From Catellatospora sichuanensis (GTDB taxonomy: Bacteria > Actinomycetota > Actinomycetes > Mycobacteriales > Micromonosporaceae), in NCBI RefSeq assembly GCF_007483665.1, contig NZ_ML660189.1:263030-327029 (forward strand): a stretch of DNA of 64,000 bases. Direction: 5' to 3'. Position numbers and translations under genes: made by a program. Under the pieces are notes generated by a model. That model was not told the origin of the DNA, ran no database searches, and worked only from the letters and a program-made list of their open reading frames with translations. Position 1 is the stretch's first letter; every line of letters begins with the position of its first letter. Below, piece after piece: positions 42,813 through 51,774 of the stretch.

Positions 42813-43019
42813 TCAGGGCATGGTGGGAATGGTGACCCGGCGCAGCCTGCCCTCGGCGTCGTGCTCCAGACGGACCCGCTGGCCGAGGCGCAGCAGCCGC
42901 AGGCCGGAGGCGTCGAACGCGGCCCGGTCGAAGGCGACCGGGGTGCCGTCGTCGAGCAGCAGCGAGCCGGTCCGGGTCTCGGGGTCGAATGTCGCGACGG
43001 TGCCCTGCATGGCGTTCAC
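42813..43019 (-). CDS. Small cold-shock-like (OB-fold) protein
   Basis: The 68 residues resemble a cold-shock/OB domain: QGTVATFDPETRTGSLLLDDGTPVAFDRAAFDASGLRLLRLGQRVRLEHD. The aromatic RNA-binding patches of CspA (KGFGFI, VFVHF) are missing, so nucleic-acid binding is uncertain. It starts at GTG 43019 two bases after the cofC stop, and the coupled position suggests co-expression. Confidence 0.65.
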   Translation of the reverse strand: MNAMQGTVATFDPETRTGSLLLDDGTPVAFDRAAFDASGLRLLRLGQRVRLEHDAEGRLRRVTIPTMP

Positions 43020-43020
43020 G

Positions 43021-43686
43021 CTACGCGGTCACGCCTTCGCGGAGCACCCCCCAGCCCCGCACCACGGCGAGATCGGCGGCCGTGTCGACGTCGCGGCGCA
43101 GCGTCGGCCATGCCCCGGCCAGGCGCAGCGCACCGGAGCGCTCGTGCGCGGAAGCCGACCCCGGGCCGAACCGCGGGTCGAGCAAGTCGCCGGGTGCGGC
43201 CACCAGCAGCACCGTGCCGACGCCCGCCGCGTCCGGCACGAACGCCCGCCGCCCGGCCGCCGCGGCCAGCGCCTCGGACAACTCCGCGGGGCGTAGCGCC
43301 GGGACGTCGGCGGGCAGGGCCACCACCGGCCCGGCGGCAGCCGCGAGACGGCGACGGCGTGGGTCCCCGGCACCGGCGTGGGTTCCGCCGGGTGGTGCGC
43401 CACTCCCGGCCACCGCAGCGGCGGCCCGCCGGAGCGCGTCGTTCAGGTTCCGGCCCTCGTCCGGCAGCACCCCCGCGCCGCAGGCACGCAGCGCCGCCGC
43501 CGCACGGGAGTCCCTGGTCACCACCAGCACCCTCGCCACCCCCTCGGCAGCCAGCGCGGCGGACACGGTGGCGCGGGCGATGTCCAGCACCAGATCCTCG
43601 TGCCGGGCGGCGGCCCCGCGCAGCCGGCTCTTGGCCTCGGCCAGCGGCTTCAGCGGCACCAGCACGGTGACTCCGGGTGCGTACAC
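43021..43686 (-). CDS. cofC: 2-phospho-L-lactate (or phosphoenolpyruvate) guanylyltransferase
   Basis: F420 biosynthesis: activates 2-phospholactate or phosphoenolpyruvate with GTP for CofD. The 221 residues match CofC/FbiD: VLVPLKPLAEAKSRL (nucleotide loop) near the start, VTRDSRAAAAL, NLNDALRRA, VVALPADVPALRPAEL with the metal-binding Asp, and DVDTAADLAVV. Actinobacterial members often use phosphoenolpyruvate (FbiD); sequence alone does not decide. GTG at 43686. Its product is used by enzymes such as NpdG at 21 kb. Confidence 0.93.
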   Translation of the reverse strand: MYAPGVTVLVPLKPLAEAKSRLRGAAARHEDLVLDIARATVSAALAAEGVARVLVVTRDSRAAAALRACGAGVLPDEGRNLNDALRRAAAAVAGSGAPPGGTHAGAGDPRRRRLAAAAGPVVALPADVPALRPAELSEALAAAAGRRAFVPDAAGVGTVLLVAAPGDLLDPRFGPGSASAHERSGALRLAGAWPTLRRDVDTAADLAVVRGWGVLREGVTA

Positions 43687-43951
43687 TCGGCCATTCTGGC
43701 AGCCCGTCCGGTCGGTCAGCGGGGCGGCGGCCTCCGGCGGCTGAGGTCGTCACCCGGGCGGACATGGCATGATGCGCTGAACATGGACGGCACGACGGCG
43801 GGTTGCAGCAGCGACAGGCCGCTCGGCTGAGCGCCCTGGTGCATGGCGGAACGCCCGGGGCCGCACCATGATCCGTGAGAATCGACTCGCGGGCGGCGTT
43901 ACAGACACCCTGACGCGGGCATGCGAACGGGTGGAGGACAGGGAGGCTTCG

Positions 43952-44713
43952 TTGGCGCGGCGCAGACTGGGCTTCTGGCAGCGGTTCGCGGTGTGTTTGG
44001 TCAAGCCGCCGATGATCGTGCTGACCGAGCGGGACTGGCGCGGCTGGGAGCACATCCCGGCCGAGGGTGGCGTGATCCTCGCGGTCAACCATGTGTCGCA
44101 CGCGGACCCGTTCACCACCGCCCACTACGTCTACGACTCCGGCCGCTGGCCGCAGTTCCTGGGCAAGGAGAGCGTCTTCCGGATCCCGGTCGCGGGAAAG
44201 ATCCTGCACTGGTGCCGGCAGATCCCGGTGCACCGGGGCACGGCCGACGCGGTCAAGGCGCTCGACGCCGCGGTGGAGGCGGTACGGGCAGGCGGCGCGG
44301 TCGTCATCTACCCCGAGGGCACCACCACCAAGGAACCCGACCTGTGGCCGATGCGGGGCAAGACCGGAGTGGCCCGGCTGGCGCTGGCCACCGGCGCCCC
44401 GGTGATCCCGATCGCGACCTGGGGCCCGGAGAAGATCTTCGACCCGCGTACGAAGAAGGTCAGGTTGCTGCCGAAGATCCCGGTGTCGCTGTGGGCCGGA
44501 CCGCCGGTCGACCTGTCGAAGTGGGCCGGCGCGGAGCCGAGTGCGACGGTGCTCAACGAGATGACCGACGCGGTGATGATCCGTTTGCGCGACCTGCTCG
44601 CCGAGATCCGAGGCGGCCAGGCCCCGCCGATCTGGAGCCCCGCCACCAGCCGGGACGCCGACGGCTCGGACGCGGCCCCCGGCGGGACCCCGACTGCGGA
44701 GGGCGCCCGATGA
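43952..44713 (+). CDS. plsC: 1-acyl-sn-glycerol-3-phosphate acyltransferase
   Basis: Acylates lysophosphatidic acid to phosphatidic acid. The 253 residues carry the acyltransferase blocks: NHVSHADPF with catalytic His and Asp (H47, D52), [32 protein letters not shown], and [16 protein letters not shown] at 43952 is chosen over ATG 43868 because GGGAGG lies 5 bases before it and homology begins [10 protein letters not shown]. It overlaps gpsA by ATGA, so phosphatidic-acid and glycerol-3-phosphate synthesis are coupled. Confidence 0.92.
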   Translation: MARRRLGFWQRFAVCLVKPPMIVLTERDWRGWEHIPAEGGVILAVNHVSHADPFTTAHYVYDSGRWPQFLGKESVFRIPVAGKILHWCRQIPVHRGTADAVKALDAAVEAVRAGGAVVIYPEGTTTKEPDLWPMRGKTGVARLALATGAPVIPIATWGPEKIFDPRTKKVRLLPKIPVSLWAGPPVDLSKWAGAEPSATVLNEMTDAVMIRLRDLLAEIRGGQAPPIWSPATSRDADGSDAAPGGTPTAEGAR

Positions 44714-45702
44714 GGGCGGCCGTGCTCGGCGCCGGATCCTGGGGCACCGCGTTCGCGAAGATCCTCGGCGACGCGGGCAACGACGTGGTGCTGTGGGCGC
44801 GCCGGCCGGAGATCGCCGCCGCCATCCGCGACACCGGCCGCAACCCCGAATACCTGGAGAACACGCCGCTGGGCGAGCGGGTGACGGCCACCGCCTCCGC
44901 GACCGAGGCGATCAAGGGCGCGGAGCTGGTGGTGCTCGCCGTGCCGTCGCAGACGCTGCGGGTCAACCTGGGCGACTGGTCCGCCGACCTGACCGACGAC
45001 TCGACCCTGGTGTCGCTCATGAAGGGCATCGAGCTGGGCACCACCCAGCGGATGAGCCAGGTCATCGTCGAGGCGGCGCGGGTCGCGCCGGAGCGCGTCG
45101 CCGTGGTGAGCGGCCCGAACCTGGCCGGCGAGATCGCGCTGGAGCAGCCGGCCGCGACCGTGGTCGCCTGCAGCGACATCGACCGGGCCACCCGGGTGCA
45201 GCACGCCATCACCACGCCCTACTTCCGGCCGTACACCAACGACGACGTGGTGGGGTGCGAGCTGGGCGGGGCGGTCAAGAACGTGATCGCGCTGGCGTTC
45301 GGCATCGCGCACGCCATGGGGCTGGGCGACAACACCAAGGCGATGCTGATCACACGCGGGCTGGCCGAGACCGCACGGCTGGGCGTCGCGCTGGGCGCGG
45401 ACCCGCTGACCTTCTCCGGTCTGGCCGGGCTCGGTGACCTCGTGGGCACCTGCATGTCGCCGCTGTCGCGCAACCGCACCTTCGGCGAGCACCTCGGCCG
45501 GGGCAAGTCGCTCGAACAGGCCCAGGCCGCGACGCGATACACCGCCGAGGGTGTCAAGAGCTGCCTGGCGATCCGGGACCTGGCCCGCTCGCACGGGGTC
45601 GAGATGCCGATCACCGAGCAGGTGGAGCGGGTCTGCCACGAGGGCGTCGACCCCAAGGTCGCCGTCGCGGCCCTGATGTCCCGCTCGACCAAGGCGGAGT
45701 GA
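44710..45702 (+). CDS. gpsA: Glycerol-3-phosphate dehydrogenase [NAD(P)+]
   Basis: Reduces dihydroxyacetone phosphate to glycerol-3-phosphate, the phospholipid backbone. The 330 residues have an N-terminal Rossmann motif ([15 protein letters not shown]), [17 protein letters not shown], the catalytic Lys in [15 protein letters not shown], and the [11 protein letters not shown] and [12 protein letters not shown] substrate segments. The ATG overlaps the plsC stop. The gene order plsC-gpsA-lyase-ddl is conserved in actinobacteria. Confidence 0.97.
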   Translation: MRAAVLGAGSWGTAFAKILGDAGNDVVLWARRPEIAAAIRDTGRNPEYLENTPLGERVTATASATEAIKGAELVVLAVPSQTLRVNLGDWSADLTDDSTLVSLMKGIELGTTQRMSQVIVEAARVAPERVAVVSGPNLAGEIALEQPAATVVACSDIDRATRVQHAITTPYFRPYTNDDVVGCELGGAVKNVIALAFGIAHAMGLGDNTKAMLITRGLAETARLGVALGADPLTFSGLAGLGDLVGTCMSPLSRNRTFGEHLGRGKSLEQAQAATRYTAEGVKSCLAIRDLARSHGVEMPITEQVERVCHEGVDPKVAVAALMSRSTKAE

Positions 45703-45722
45703 CCAGGCGCTACGTTCTCTGC

Positions 45723-46826
45723 ATGACAACGCAGTACGGGGACAGCACCCGTTCCCTCCATGCAGGCATGCCCGAACCCGTCCCGGGAGCACCGATGCTG
45801 CCCGGTCCCGTGTTCGCCGCGCCCTACCACCTCGACCCGGAGGGCTACACGCCCGGCGTCGACGGGTACGGGCGGGGCGACAACCCCACCCGGCGCCTGC
45901 TGGAGAGCGCGATCGGCGAGCTCGAGGGCGGCGACTGTCTCGCCTTCGCCAGCGGCCAGGCGGCGATCACCGCCCTGCTGCTGTCGGTGCTGCGCACGGG
46001 CGACACCCTGATGATCCCCTCGGACGGCTACTACAACGTCCGCTCCTTCGCCGCGTCCACGCTGGCCCGCCTCGGCGTGACCACGGTGGAGGTGCCCACC
46101 GCCGGGCCGTACCCGTCGTTCGAGGGCGTCCGGCTGGTGCTGCTGGAGACCCCGGCCAACCCTGGCCTGGACCTGGTCGACATCGCCGCGGTCGCGCAGG
46201 CCGCGCACGCCGCCGGGGCGCTGGTCGCGGTCGACAACACCACCGCCACCCCGCTCAGCCAGCGGCCGCTGGAACTCGACGCCGACGTGGTCGTCGCCTC
46301 CGGCACCAAGGCCCTCGCCGGCCACTCCGACATGCTCATGGGGTACGCCGCGACGAACTCGGCGGAACTGCTCGACGGGATGCGGCAGTGGCGCACCCTG
46401 GCCGGTGCGGTGCCCAGCCCCTTCGACTGCTGGCTGGCACGTCGTTCCATGGGCACCCTCGCGCTGCGGCTGCGGCAGCAGTCCGCCAGTGGAGTCGCGG
46501 TGGCGCAGTTGCTGCGCGAGCACCCGCTGGTCGACGCGGTCCGCTGGGCCGGCGACAGCGACCTGGCCGCCCGCCAGATGCGCATCATTCCCGGACTGGT
46601 CTCGTTCGAGCTGCCGTCGGCTGAGCACGTGGCGGCGTTCCTGCGCGCGTCGGCGCTGGTCGCCGCGGCGACGAGCTTCGGCGGCCTGCACTCCAGCGCC
46701 GACCGCCGCCATCAGTGGGGCGACAGCGTCCCGCCCGGCTTCGTGCGCTTCTCCTGCGGTGTCGAGGACACCGAGGACCTGCTCGCCGACCTGACCCAGG
46801 CCCTGGACACCGCCGCGAAGCTCTGA
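45723..46826 (+). CDS. Cystathionine gamma-lyase-like PLP enzyme
   Basis: The 367 residues belong to the Cys/Met metabolism PLP family (fold type I): GYGRGDNPTRRLLESAIGELEGG, FASGQAAITALLLSVL, the pyridoxal Asp in VAVDNTTATPL, the PLP lysine in ASGTKALAGHSDM, and RFSCGVEDTEDLLADL. It cleaves or forms cystathionine-type thioethers; lyase versus synthase cannot be decided. The gene follows gpsA by 20 bases and is probably in the same transcript. Only ATG 45723 gives the right N-terminus. Confidence 0.85.
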   Translation: MTTQYGDSTRSLHAGMPEPVPGAPMLPGPVFAAPYHLDPEGYTPGVDGYGRGDNPTRRLLESAIGELEGGDCLAFASGQAAITALLLSVLRTGDTLMIPSDGYYNVRSFAASTLARLGVTTVEVPTAGPYPSFEGVRLVLLETPANPGLDLVDIAAVAQAAHAAGALVAVDNTTATPLSQRPLELDADVVVASGTKALAGHSDMLMGYAATNSAELLDGMRQWRTLAGAVPSPFDCWLARRSMGTLALRLRQQSASGVAVAQLLREHPLVDAVRWAGDSDLAARQMRIIPGLVSFELPSAEHVAAFLRASALVAAATSFGGLHSSADRRHQWGDSVPPGFVRFSCGVEDTEDLLADLTQALDTAAKL

Positions 46827-46868
46827 CCGTGGGGCAGGGCTCACGGCGGGTGAAGGGTCGAAGTGACT

Positions 46869-47021
46869 TTGCTCTGCACCCAAAAGCTTGCTCTGCACCC
46901 ACGGGCGCAACGGTGGCCGATGGCTCGGAGTGACTTTGCTCTGCACCCAAAGCCTTGCTCTGCACCCACGGGCGCAACGTTGCGTCGATGGGTGCAGAGC
47001 AAGTGAATGGGTGCAGAGCAA
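46869..47021. repeat. Six copies of TTGCTCTGCACCCA in three 19-base-pitch pairs
   Basis: The 14-base motif occurs at 46869, 46888, 46936 and 46955 on the + strand, and at 46989 and 47008 on the minus strand. Each pair has a 19-base pitch. The first two pairs are direct repeats 67 bases apart, and CACGGGCGCAACG follows the second motif of each. They fill the space between convergent genes. No gene lies here. Confidence 0.8.
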
Positions 47022-47046
47022 ATGCGGTGGCGGGGTAGTGCCTCGG

Positions 47047-47595
47047 TCAGGCCGACACGGGTGCCGGGGCGGCTTGGGCCGGGTCGGCCTCGGTTGCGGC
47101 CAGGGCGAGGATGTGGCGGCGGACGATCAGCAGCGGGATGATGCCGAACAGGCCGAACGAGATGTCGATCGGGATCCACCACCAGGGCAGGCCGCGGATC
47201 GGGGCCGCGATCAGGGCCAGCGGGACCACCGCGACGCAGCACAGCATGCCCCAGTGGATCACCCAGAGGTTGCGTACCGGGTCGCGCAGCGGACCGTAGA
47301 AGGCCATCGCGATCACCAGGTGGGCGAAGGCCAGCCAGTCCGTGCCGTACGCCAGGAAGGGGAAGTCGCGGTCGGCGGTCTCCACCCCGGTGCGGACCGT
47401 GCCGATGAAGTCGACCAGCGCGCCCGGAGCGGGCACCCAGTCCTGGTGGAGCAGGCCGTCCACCCAGCGCAGCTCGGTGACCAGGGGGAAGGCCGTCACG
47501 CCGCTGAGCACGAGGCCGACGATGAAGAACACGAGCCAGTACCGGATGCGCCGCAGGCGCGCCTGAGGGGTCACGCTGCGGGATGGTAGTGCCAC
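47047..47595 (-). CDS. Four-helix membrane protein of unknown function
   Basis: The 182 residues have four predicted membrane helices (near 20-40, 87-107, 115-135, 142-160) with an external loop carrying [20 protein letters not shown]. The family is not recognised. It diverges from ddl across 62 bases, so control elements may be shared. Confidence 0.7.
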   Translation of the reverse strand: MALPSRSVTPQARLRRIRYWLVFFIVGLVLSGVTAFPLVTELRWVDGLLHQDWVPAPGALVDFIGTVRTGVETADRDFPFLAYGTDWLAFAHLVIAMAFYGPLRDPVRNLWVIHWGMLCCVAVVPLALIAAPIRGLPWWWIPIDISFGLFGIIPLLIVRRHILALAATEADPAQAAPAPVSA

Positions 47596-47657
47596 CCTCG
47601 GGTGCCGTGCGACGTGCTCTTCACCGGATCACCACAACGCACGGTAGGGTCAGCCGC

Positions 47658-48767
47658 GTGAGTGAAAGCAGCCAGCGTAAGACCCGTGTCGCCGTCGTCT
47701 TCGGCGGTCGCAGCACCGAGCACGCCATCTCCTGTGTCAGCGCGGGCAGCATCCTGGCCGCGCTCGACCCGGCCGAGTTCGAGGTCGTGCCGGTCGGCAT
47801 CACGAAGGAGGGCCGCTGGGTGCTCACCTCGGGCGACCCGGCGCAGCTCGCCATCGAGGGCCGCAGCCTGCCCGAGATCACCGCCGCCTCCGGCCAGGCC
47901 ATCGTGCTGCCCGCCGACCCGACCAGCCACGAGCTGGTCGTGCTGGAACCGGCCGAGGGCGCCGCCGCGCTGGCCGGGGTAGACGTGGTCTTCCCGGCGC
48001 TGCACGGCGCCTACGGCGAGGACGGCACCATCCAGGGGCTGCTGGAGATGGCGGGCATCCCGTACGTCGGGGCCAACGTGTTCGCCTCCGCGGCCGCCAT
48101 GGACAAGGAGTTCACCAAGAAGCTCGCCGCTGCCGAGGGCATCCCGATCGGGCCTTACGCGGTGCTGCGCAACGGGCAGGAGCTCAGCGAGGCCGACAAG
48201 GAGCGGCTGGGTCTGCCGGTGTTCGTCAAGCCGTCGCGGGCCGGGTCCTCGTTCGGCATCACCAAGGTCTCCCACTGGGATCAGCTAGACGCGGCGCTGG
48301 CCAAGGCACGCGCGATCGACCCGAAGGTGCTCGTCGAGGCGGGCATCGTGGGCCGCGAGGTCGAGTGCGGCGTGCTGGAGAGCGAAGCCGGAGGCCGTGC
48401 CGAGGCGTCCGTGCTGGCCGAGGTGCGGGTGGTCGCCGGCGGGCACGAGTTCTACGACTTCGAGGCGAAGTATCTCGGCGAGGACTGCGAGTACGACCTG
48501 CCCGCCGACCTGCCCGCCGAGATCGCGGCCGAGGTGCAGGAGCTGGCCGTGCGCACGTTCACCGCGCTGGACTGCGCGGGCCTGGCCCGGGTCGACTTCT
48601 TCGTCACCGAGGACCTGAAGGTCTACCTCAACGAGATCAACACCATGCCGGGCTTCACGTCGACCAGCATGTTCCCCCGGATGTGGGCGGCCAGCGGCCT
48701 CGAGTACCCGAAGCTCGTCTCCCGCCTGATCCGCACCGCCCAGCGCCGGGGCACCGGGCTCCACTAG
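47658..48767 (+). CDS. ddl: D-alanine--D-alanine ligase
   Basis: Joins two D-alanines for peptidoglycan. The 369 residues are an ATP-grasp enzyme: [83 protein letters not shown] and the metal site [39 protein letters not shown] box (47645-47650) 7 bases before GTG 47658 indicates a leaderless transcript. Confidence 0.96.
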   Translation: MSESSQRKTRVAVVFGGRSTEHAISCVSAGSILAALDPAEFEVVPVGITKEGRWVLTSGDPAQLAIEGRSLPEITAASGQAIVLPADPTSHELVVLEPAEGAAALAGVDVVFPALHGAYGEDGTIQGLLEMAGIPYVGANVFASAAAMDKEFTKKLAAAEGIPIGPYAVLRNGQELSEADKERLGLPVFVKPSRAGSSFGITKVSHWDQLDAALAKARAIDPKVLVEAGIVGREVECGVLESEAGGRAEASVLAEVRVVAGGHEFYDFEAKYLGEDCEYDLPADLPAEIAAEVQELAVRTFTALDCAGLARVDFFVTEDLKVYLNEINTMPGFTSTSMFPRMWAASGLEYPKLVSRLIRTAQRRGTGLH

Positions 48768-48777
48768 AGCCCGCGGG

Positions 48778-49353
48778 TCAGGCGCGGGTGCCGCAGCCCT
48801 GCGGGATGCGCTCGGCGTGGGGCACGGTGGCGATCAGGGTCTTGGAGAAGTTGATGACCCACTGGCCGGCCGGGTCGTACGGCGCCGGGACGGTCACCCG
48901 CACGGGCACCTCGCGGTCGACCGTCGTCCACGCGCCGTCGCCCTTGTGCCAGCAGACGCCGTCCAGGGTGTAGACGTCGTCGGTGGGGGCGAAGCTCGGG
49001 GAGGGGCCGCCGCAGGCGACGGTCAGCGCCGGGTCGCCGTACGCCGCGTTCTGCTCGTGGCCCGCGGTGACCTCGCGGCGCGGCAGGTCCCGCACCTGCG
49101 CGGGCAGTTGCGACAGCAGCGCGCGGCACACCGTGGTCTGCCGCGCGTTCAGGGCGGGGGCGTCCATCGTCACCGGCGTGCTGGGCATCACCTGCGGGCC
49201 GGGAGTCGTGCTGGGCGTCGGGGCGGGCTCCGCCGGAGGCCGCATGGCCTGGAAGAAGCCGAACCCGGTGAGCAGGGCGATCGGCAGCGCCACGACGGTC
49301 GCGATCGTCTTCGGGGACCGTCGGCCCGACCGTGCCGTCTGGTCGTTACTCAT
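48778..49353 (-). CDS. DUF3515 lipoprotein-like or membrane-anchored protein
   Basis: The 191 residues start with a positively charged tail and one membrane helix (about 18-35), then a Pro/Thr-rich linker and a domain with conserved cysteines (TTVCRALLSQL, TVACGGPS, DGVCWHKGD, PQGCGTRA). It matches actinobacterial DUF3515, always found near ddl and thiL. Function unknown, probably in the cell envelope. ATG at 49353 overlaps the previous gene's stop. Confidence 0.85.
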   Translation of the reverse strand: MSNDQTARSGRRSPKTIATVVALPIALLTGFGFFQAMRPPAEPAPTPSTTPGPQVMPSTPVTMDAPALNARQTTVCRALLSQLPAQVRDLPRREVTAGHEQNAAYGDPALTVACGGPSPSFAPTDDVYTLDGVCWHKGDGAWTTVDREVPVRVTVPAPYDPAGQWVINFSKTLIATVPHAERIPQGCGTRA

Positions 49354-49583
49354 AGGTGGATGATGGGGCACGTCAGGGTGCGGGTGATGTTGGGTATCAA
49401 CTGGATCTGTGACAGCACCAGTTTGCCCAGTTCGTCGACGGTGTGCGCCTCGACCATGGCGATCACGTCGTACGGGCCGGTCACCGCGTCCACCCGGGTG
49501 ACACCCTGGATCTCGCCGATGGCCGCGGAGACGTCGACGGACTTGCCGACCGACGTCTGAATCAGGATGTAAGCGTGTACCAC
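49350..49583 (-). CDS. Stand-alone Lrp/AsnC ligand-binding (RAM) domain protein
   Basis: The 77 residues are a single RAM domain (VHAYILIQTSVGKSVDVSAAIGEIQGVTRVDAVTGPYDVIAMVEAHTVDELGKLV) without the helix-turn-helix of Lrp. Such orphans may sense amino acids or modulate full Lrp proteins. GTG at 49583 has AAGGAG 7 bases upstream. It overlaps the DUF3515 start, so the two are coupled and divergent from thiL. Confidence 0.88.
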   Translation of the reverse strand: MVHAYILIQTSVGKSVDVSAAIGEIQGVTRVDAVTGPYDVIAMVEAHTVDELGKLVLSQIQLIPNITRTLTCPIIHL

Positions 49584-49702
49584 GGACGACTCCTTCACAC
49601 GTGCCGCCTGTGAAAGTACCTCACTGAGGGTGCACAGGCTGCGGCAGGAGGCGCAAGGGTGAGGAAGGAAGCCAATTTGAGCGTGCGCGGCGAGGACAAG
49701 GC

Positions 49703-49732
49703 ATGAGCGAGCTCAACGAGGAGAAAGCATGA
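49703..49732 (+). CDS. Mini-ORF (9 codons) ending in the thiL start
   Basis: ATG at 49703 opens MSELNEEKA, and its stop overlaps the thiL ATG (ATGA at 49729-49732). GGACAAGG precedes the mini-ORF. Its first four codons match the mini-ORF at 31315 (MSEL), though the rest differs. It probably delivers ribosomes to thiL by stop-start coupling. Confidence 0.35.
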   Translation: MSELNEEKA

Positions 49733-50670
49733 GCATCGCGCGGACGGGGGAGTTCGGGCTGATCGAACGGGTGGTGGCGCGGCTGGGCACGGGTCCGGCC
49801 ACCATCATCGGGCCGGGCGACGACGCCGCCCTGGTCATCGCTTCTGACGGGCGGGTCGTCGCCTCCACGGACGTGCTCGTCGAGGGACGGCACTTCCGGC
49901 GGGACTGGGCGGAGGCCGAGGACATCGGCCGCCGTGCGGCCGCGGCGAACCTCGCCGACATCGCCGCGATGGGCGCCACCGCGACGGCGCTGCTGGTGGG
50001 CCTGTGCGTCCCGCCGGACCTGGACGTGGCCTGGGCCGAGCAGCTCGCCGACGGGCTGGCCACCGAGGCCGCGCTGGTCGGTGCGAGCGTCGTCGGCGGG
50101 GACATGACCGCCAGCCCCACGCTGACCATCGCGGTGACCGCGCTCGGCGACCTGCACGGGCTGGCGCCGGTGCTGCGGTCGGGCGCCCGGGCCGGTGACG
50201 TGGTGGCGCTGGCGGGGCGGGTCGGCTTCGCGGCGGCCGGATACACGGTGCTGTCGCGCGGCTTCCGCACCCCGAAGATCCTGGTCGAGGCATACCGGCG
50301 GCCGGTGGTGCCGTATGCGCTGGGGCCGGCCGCGGGACGGGCCGGGGCGACCTCGATGATCGACGTGTCGGACGGGCTCATCGCCGACCTCGGGCACATC
50401 GCGCACGCCAGCAAGGTAGGGGTCAACCTGCACCGCAGCGCGTTCAAGGTGCCGGAGCAGATGCGCGACGCGGCGCTCGCGCTCGGCGTGGACCCGTACC
50501 AGTGGCTGCTGGCCGGTGGCGACGATCACGCGCTGGCCGCGACGTTCCCCGTGGACGTGCCGCTGCCGGAAGGCTGGCATGTGATCGGTGAGGTGATCGA
50601 GGGCAGCACGGTGACCCTCGACAACCGGCCCTGGTACGGACCGAAGGGGTGGGACCACTTCCGGGCATAG
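49729..50670 (+). CDS. thiL: Thiamine-monophosphate kinase
   Basis: Phosphorylates thiamine monophosphate to thiamine diphosphate. The 313 residues belong to the PurM-like kinase family: GEFGLIERVVARLG, GPGDDAALV, ASTDVLVEGRHFRRDWA, LADIAAMGATATALLVGL, GGDMTAS and MIDVSDGLIADLGHIA supply the Mg-ATP site. Start is ATG 49729, coupled to the short upstream ORF. The neighbouring ddl-DUF3515-RAM genes are usual company in actinobacteria. Confidence 0.94.
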   Translation: MSIARTGEFGLIERVVARLGTGPATIIGPGDDAALVIASDGRVVASTDVLVEGRHFRRDWAEAEDIGRRAAAANLADIAAMGATATALLVGLCVPPDLDVAWAEQLADGLATEAALVGASVVGGDMTASPTLTIAVTALGDLHGLAPVLRSGARAGDVVALAGRVGFAAAGYTVLSRGFRTPKILVEAYRRPVVPYALGPAAGRAGATSMIDVSDGLIADLGHIAHASKVGVNLHRSAFKVPEQMRDAALALGVDPYQWLLAGGDDHALAATFPVDVPLPEGWHVIGEVIEGSTVTLDNRPWYGPKGWDHFRA

Positions 50671-50696
50671 CGGGCATGCGCAGTATCCTCGGCGCC

Positions 50697-51161
50697 GTGA
50701 CCGAAATTGAGATCAAGCCGACGCGCTACGGCGGGTCGGTCGCCCGAAAGCTGATCGCCGAACTCATGGCTGACCTGGCCGAACGTTACGGCGACTCCGA
50801 CGCGACTCCGATCGAGGCCGTCGAGTTCGACCCGCCGGACGGCGGCTTCTTCGTGGCGTACCTCGACGGCTCGCCGGTCGGCTGCGGCGGCTGGCGCAGC
50901 TGGGCGGGCTCGGAGGAGATCGCCGAGATCAAGCGCGTCTACACCTCGGCCACGGTGCGCGGCAAGGGCGTCGGCAGGGCGGTCATGGCGGCGCTGGAGT
51001 CCGACGCCCGGGCGCACGGCCGGGTCCGGGTGATCCTGGAGACGGGCGCCGCCCAGCCCGAGGCCATCGCCATGTACCACGCCATCGGCTACCAGCTGAT
51101 CGAGAACTTCGGCCACTACCGCGACAAGCCCGGCTGCCGCTCCTTCGGCCGCACCCTCTGA
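50697..51161 (+). CDS. GNAT-family N-acetyltransferase
   Basis: The 154 residues are one GNAT domain: EIAEIKRVYTSATVRGKGVGRAVMAALESDARAHG carries the acetyl-CoA loop RGKGVG, and AQPEAIAMYHAIGYQLIENFGHY is motif B. TATCCT (50683-50688) lies 8 bases before GTG 50697, giving a leaderless transcript; the longer form from ATG 50676 is less likely. It lies 26 bases after thiL. Substrate unknown. Confidence 0.85.
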   Translation: MTEIEIKPTRYGGSVARKLIAELMADLAERYGDSDATPIEAVEFDPPDGGFFVAYLDGSPVGCGGWRSWAGSEEIAEIKRVYTSATVRGKGVGRAVMAALESDARAHGRVRVILETGAAQPEAIAMYHAIGYQLIENFGHYRDKPGCRSFGRTL

Positions 51162-51200
51162 CCCTGCTCCACGTGAACAGGGCGGGCGCCCCGGTTTTCG

Positions 51201-51265
51201 ATAGACGTTGGCCTATCACATCGACTCCGAACCACGAAAACTCGATGTGATAGGCCAACGTCTAT
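51201..51265. repeat. 24-bp perfect inverted repeat with 17-base loop
   Basis: Bases 51201-51224 (starting ATAGACGTTGGCC) are the exact reverse complement of 51242-51265. The loop (51225-51241) is unrelated. It lies between the ends of two convergent genes. The two arms include GATGTGATAGG and its complement. Confidence 0.85.
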
Positions 51266-51330
51266 GGGGAGAAGGTCGCGGTGCGGTGCGGTGCGGTGCG
51301 CGCGGCGAGGGCGGGGCGGCGGGGGCACGG

Positions 51331-51365
51331 CAAAAGGCCGCCGAGCGGAGCTCGGCGGCCTTTTG
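51331..51365 (-). terminator. Rho-independent terminator of rpmB
   Basis: CAAAAGGCCGCCGAGC (51331-51346) pairs perfectly over 16 bases with 51350-51365 around a 3-base loop. On the minus strand the stem ends in TTTTG, and it lies 11 bases after the rpmB stop. Confidence 0.85.
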
Positions 51366-51376
51366 AAAGTCTCGCG

Positions 51377-51568
51377 TCAGGCGCGGGTGACCTTGCCGGC
51401 CTTCAGGCACGAGGTGCAGGCCTGGACCTTGCGGGAATTGCCGCCACCAGCGGGGGTACGCACCGTCTGGATGTTCGGGTTCCAGCGGCGGTTGGTCTTC
51501 TTCTTCGACCAGGGCACGTTGTGACCGAAGCCCGGTCCCTTGCCACAGACGTCGCACACGGCAGCCAC
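51377..51568 (-). CDS. rpmB: 50S ribosomal protein L28
   Basis: The 63 residues are L28 with zinc-binding cysteine pairs (CDVC near the start, CTSC near the end) around GPGFGHNVPWSKKKTNRRWNPNIQTV. This is the C+ (zinc) form; many actinobacteria also have a C- paralogue for zinc limitation, not seen here. ATG at 51568 has AGGAGA upstream. It has its own terminator and diverges from the DAK2 gene. Confidence 0.97.
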   Translation of the reverse strand: MAAVCDVCGKGPGFGHNVPWSKKKTNRRWNPNIQTVRTPAGGGNSRKVQACTSCLKAGKVTRA

Positions 51569-51774
51569 GGAAATCTCCTGAGTTCGTCTTGATCAACCAA
51601 CCCGACCAAGCGTCACTGTGCCGGGAACTTTGCCAGGGTACCTGACTTGCACGGCACGTGCCCAATCGGGGCGGAGCCGCACGACGGCATCTGGCGCGTA
51701 CGACGGCTGGCAATACTCTACTGCCCGCCACGCCCAGCGCGAGAACCGGGTGCGGCACCGATAGGCTTGCGCCC

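Noticed and set aside
46869..47021. CRISPR array of TTGCTCTGCACCCA
   Set aside because: Spacers of 5, 34, 5, 20 and 5 bases are not uniform, motifs occur in both orientations, and no cas genes are nearby.
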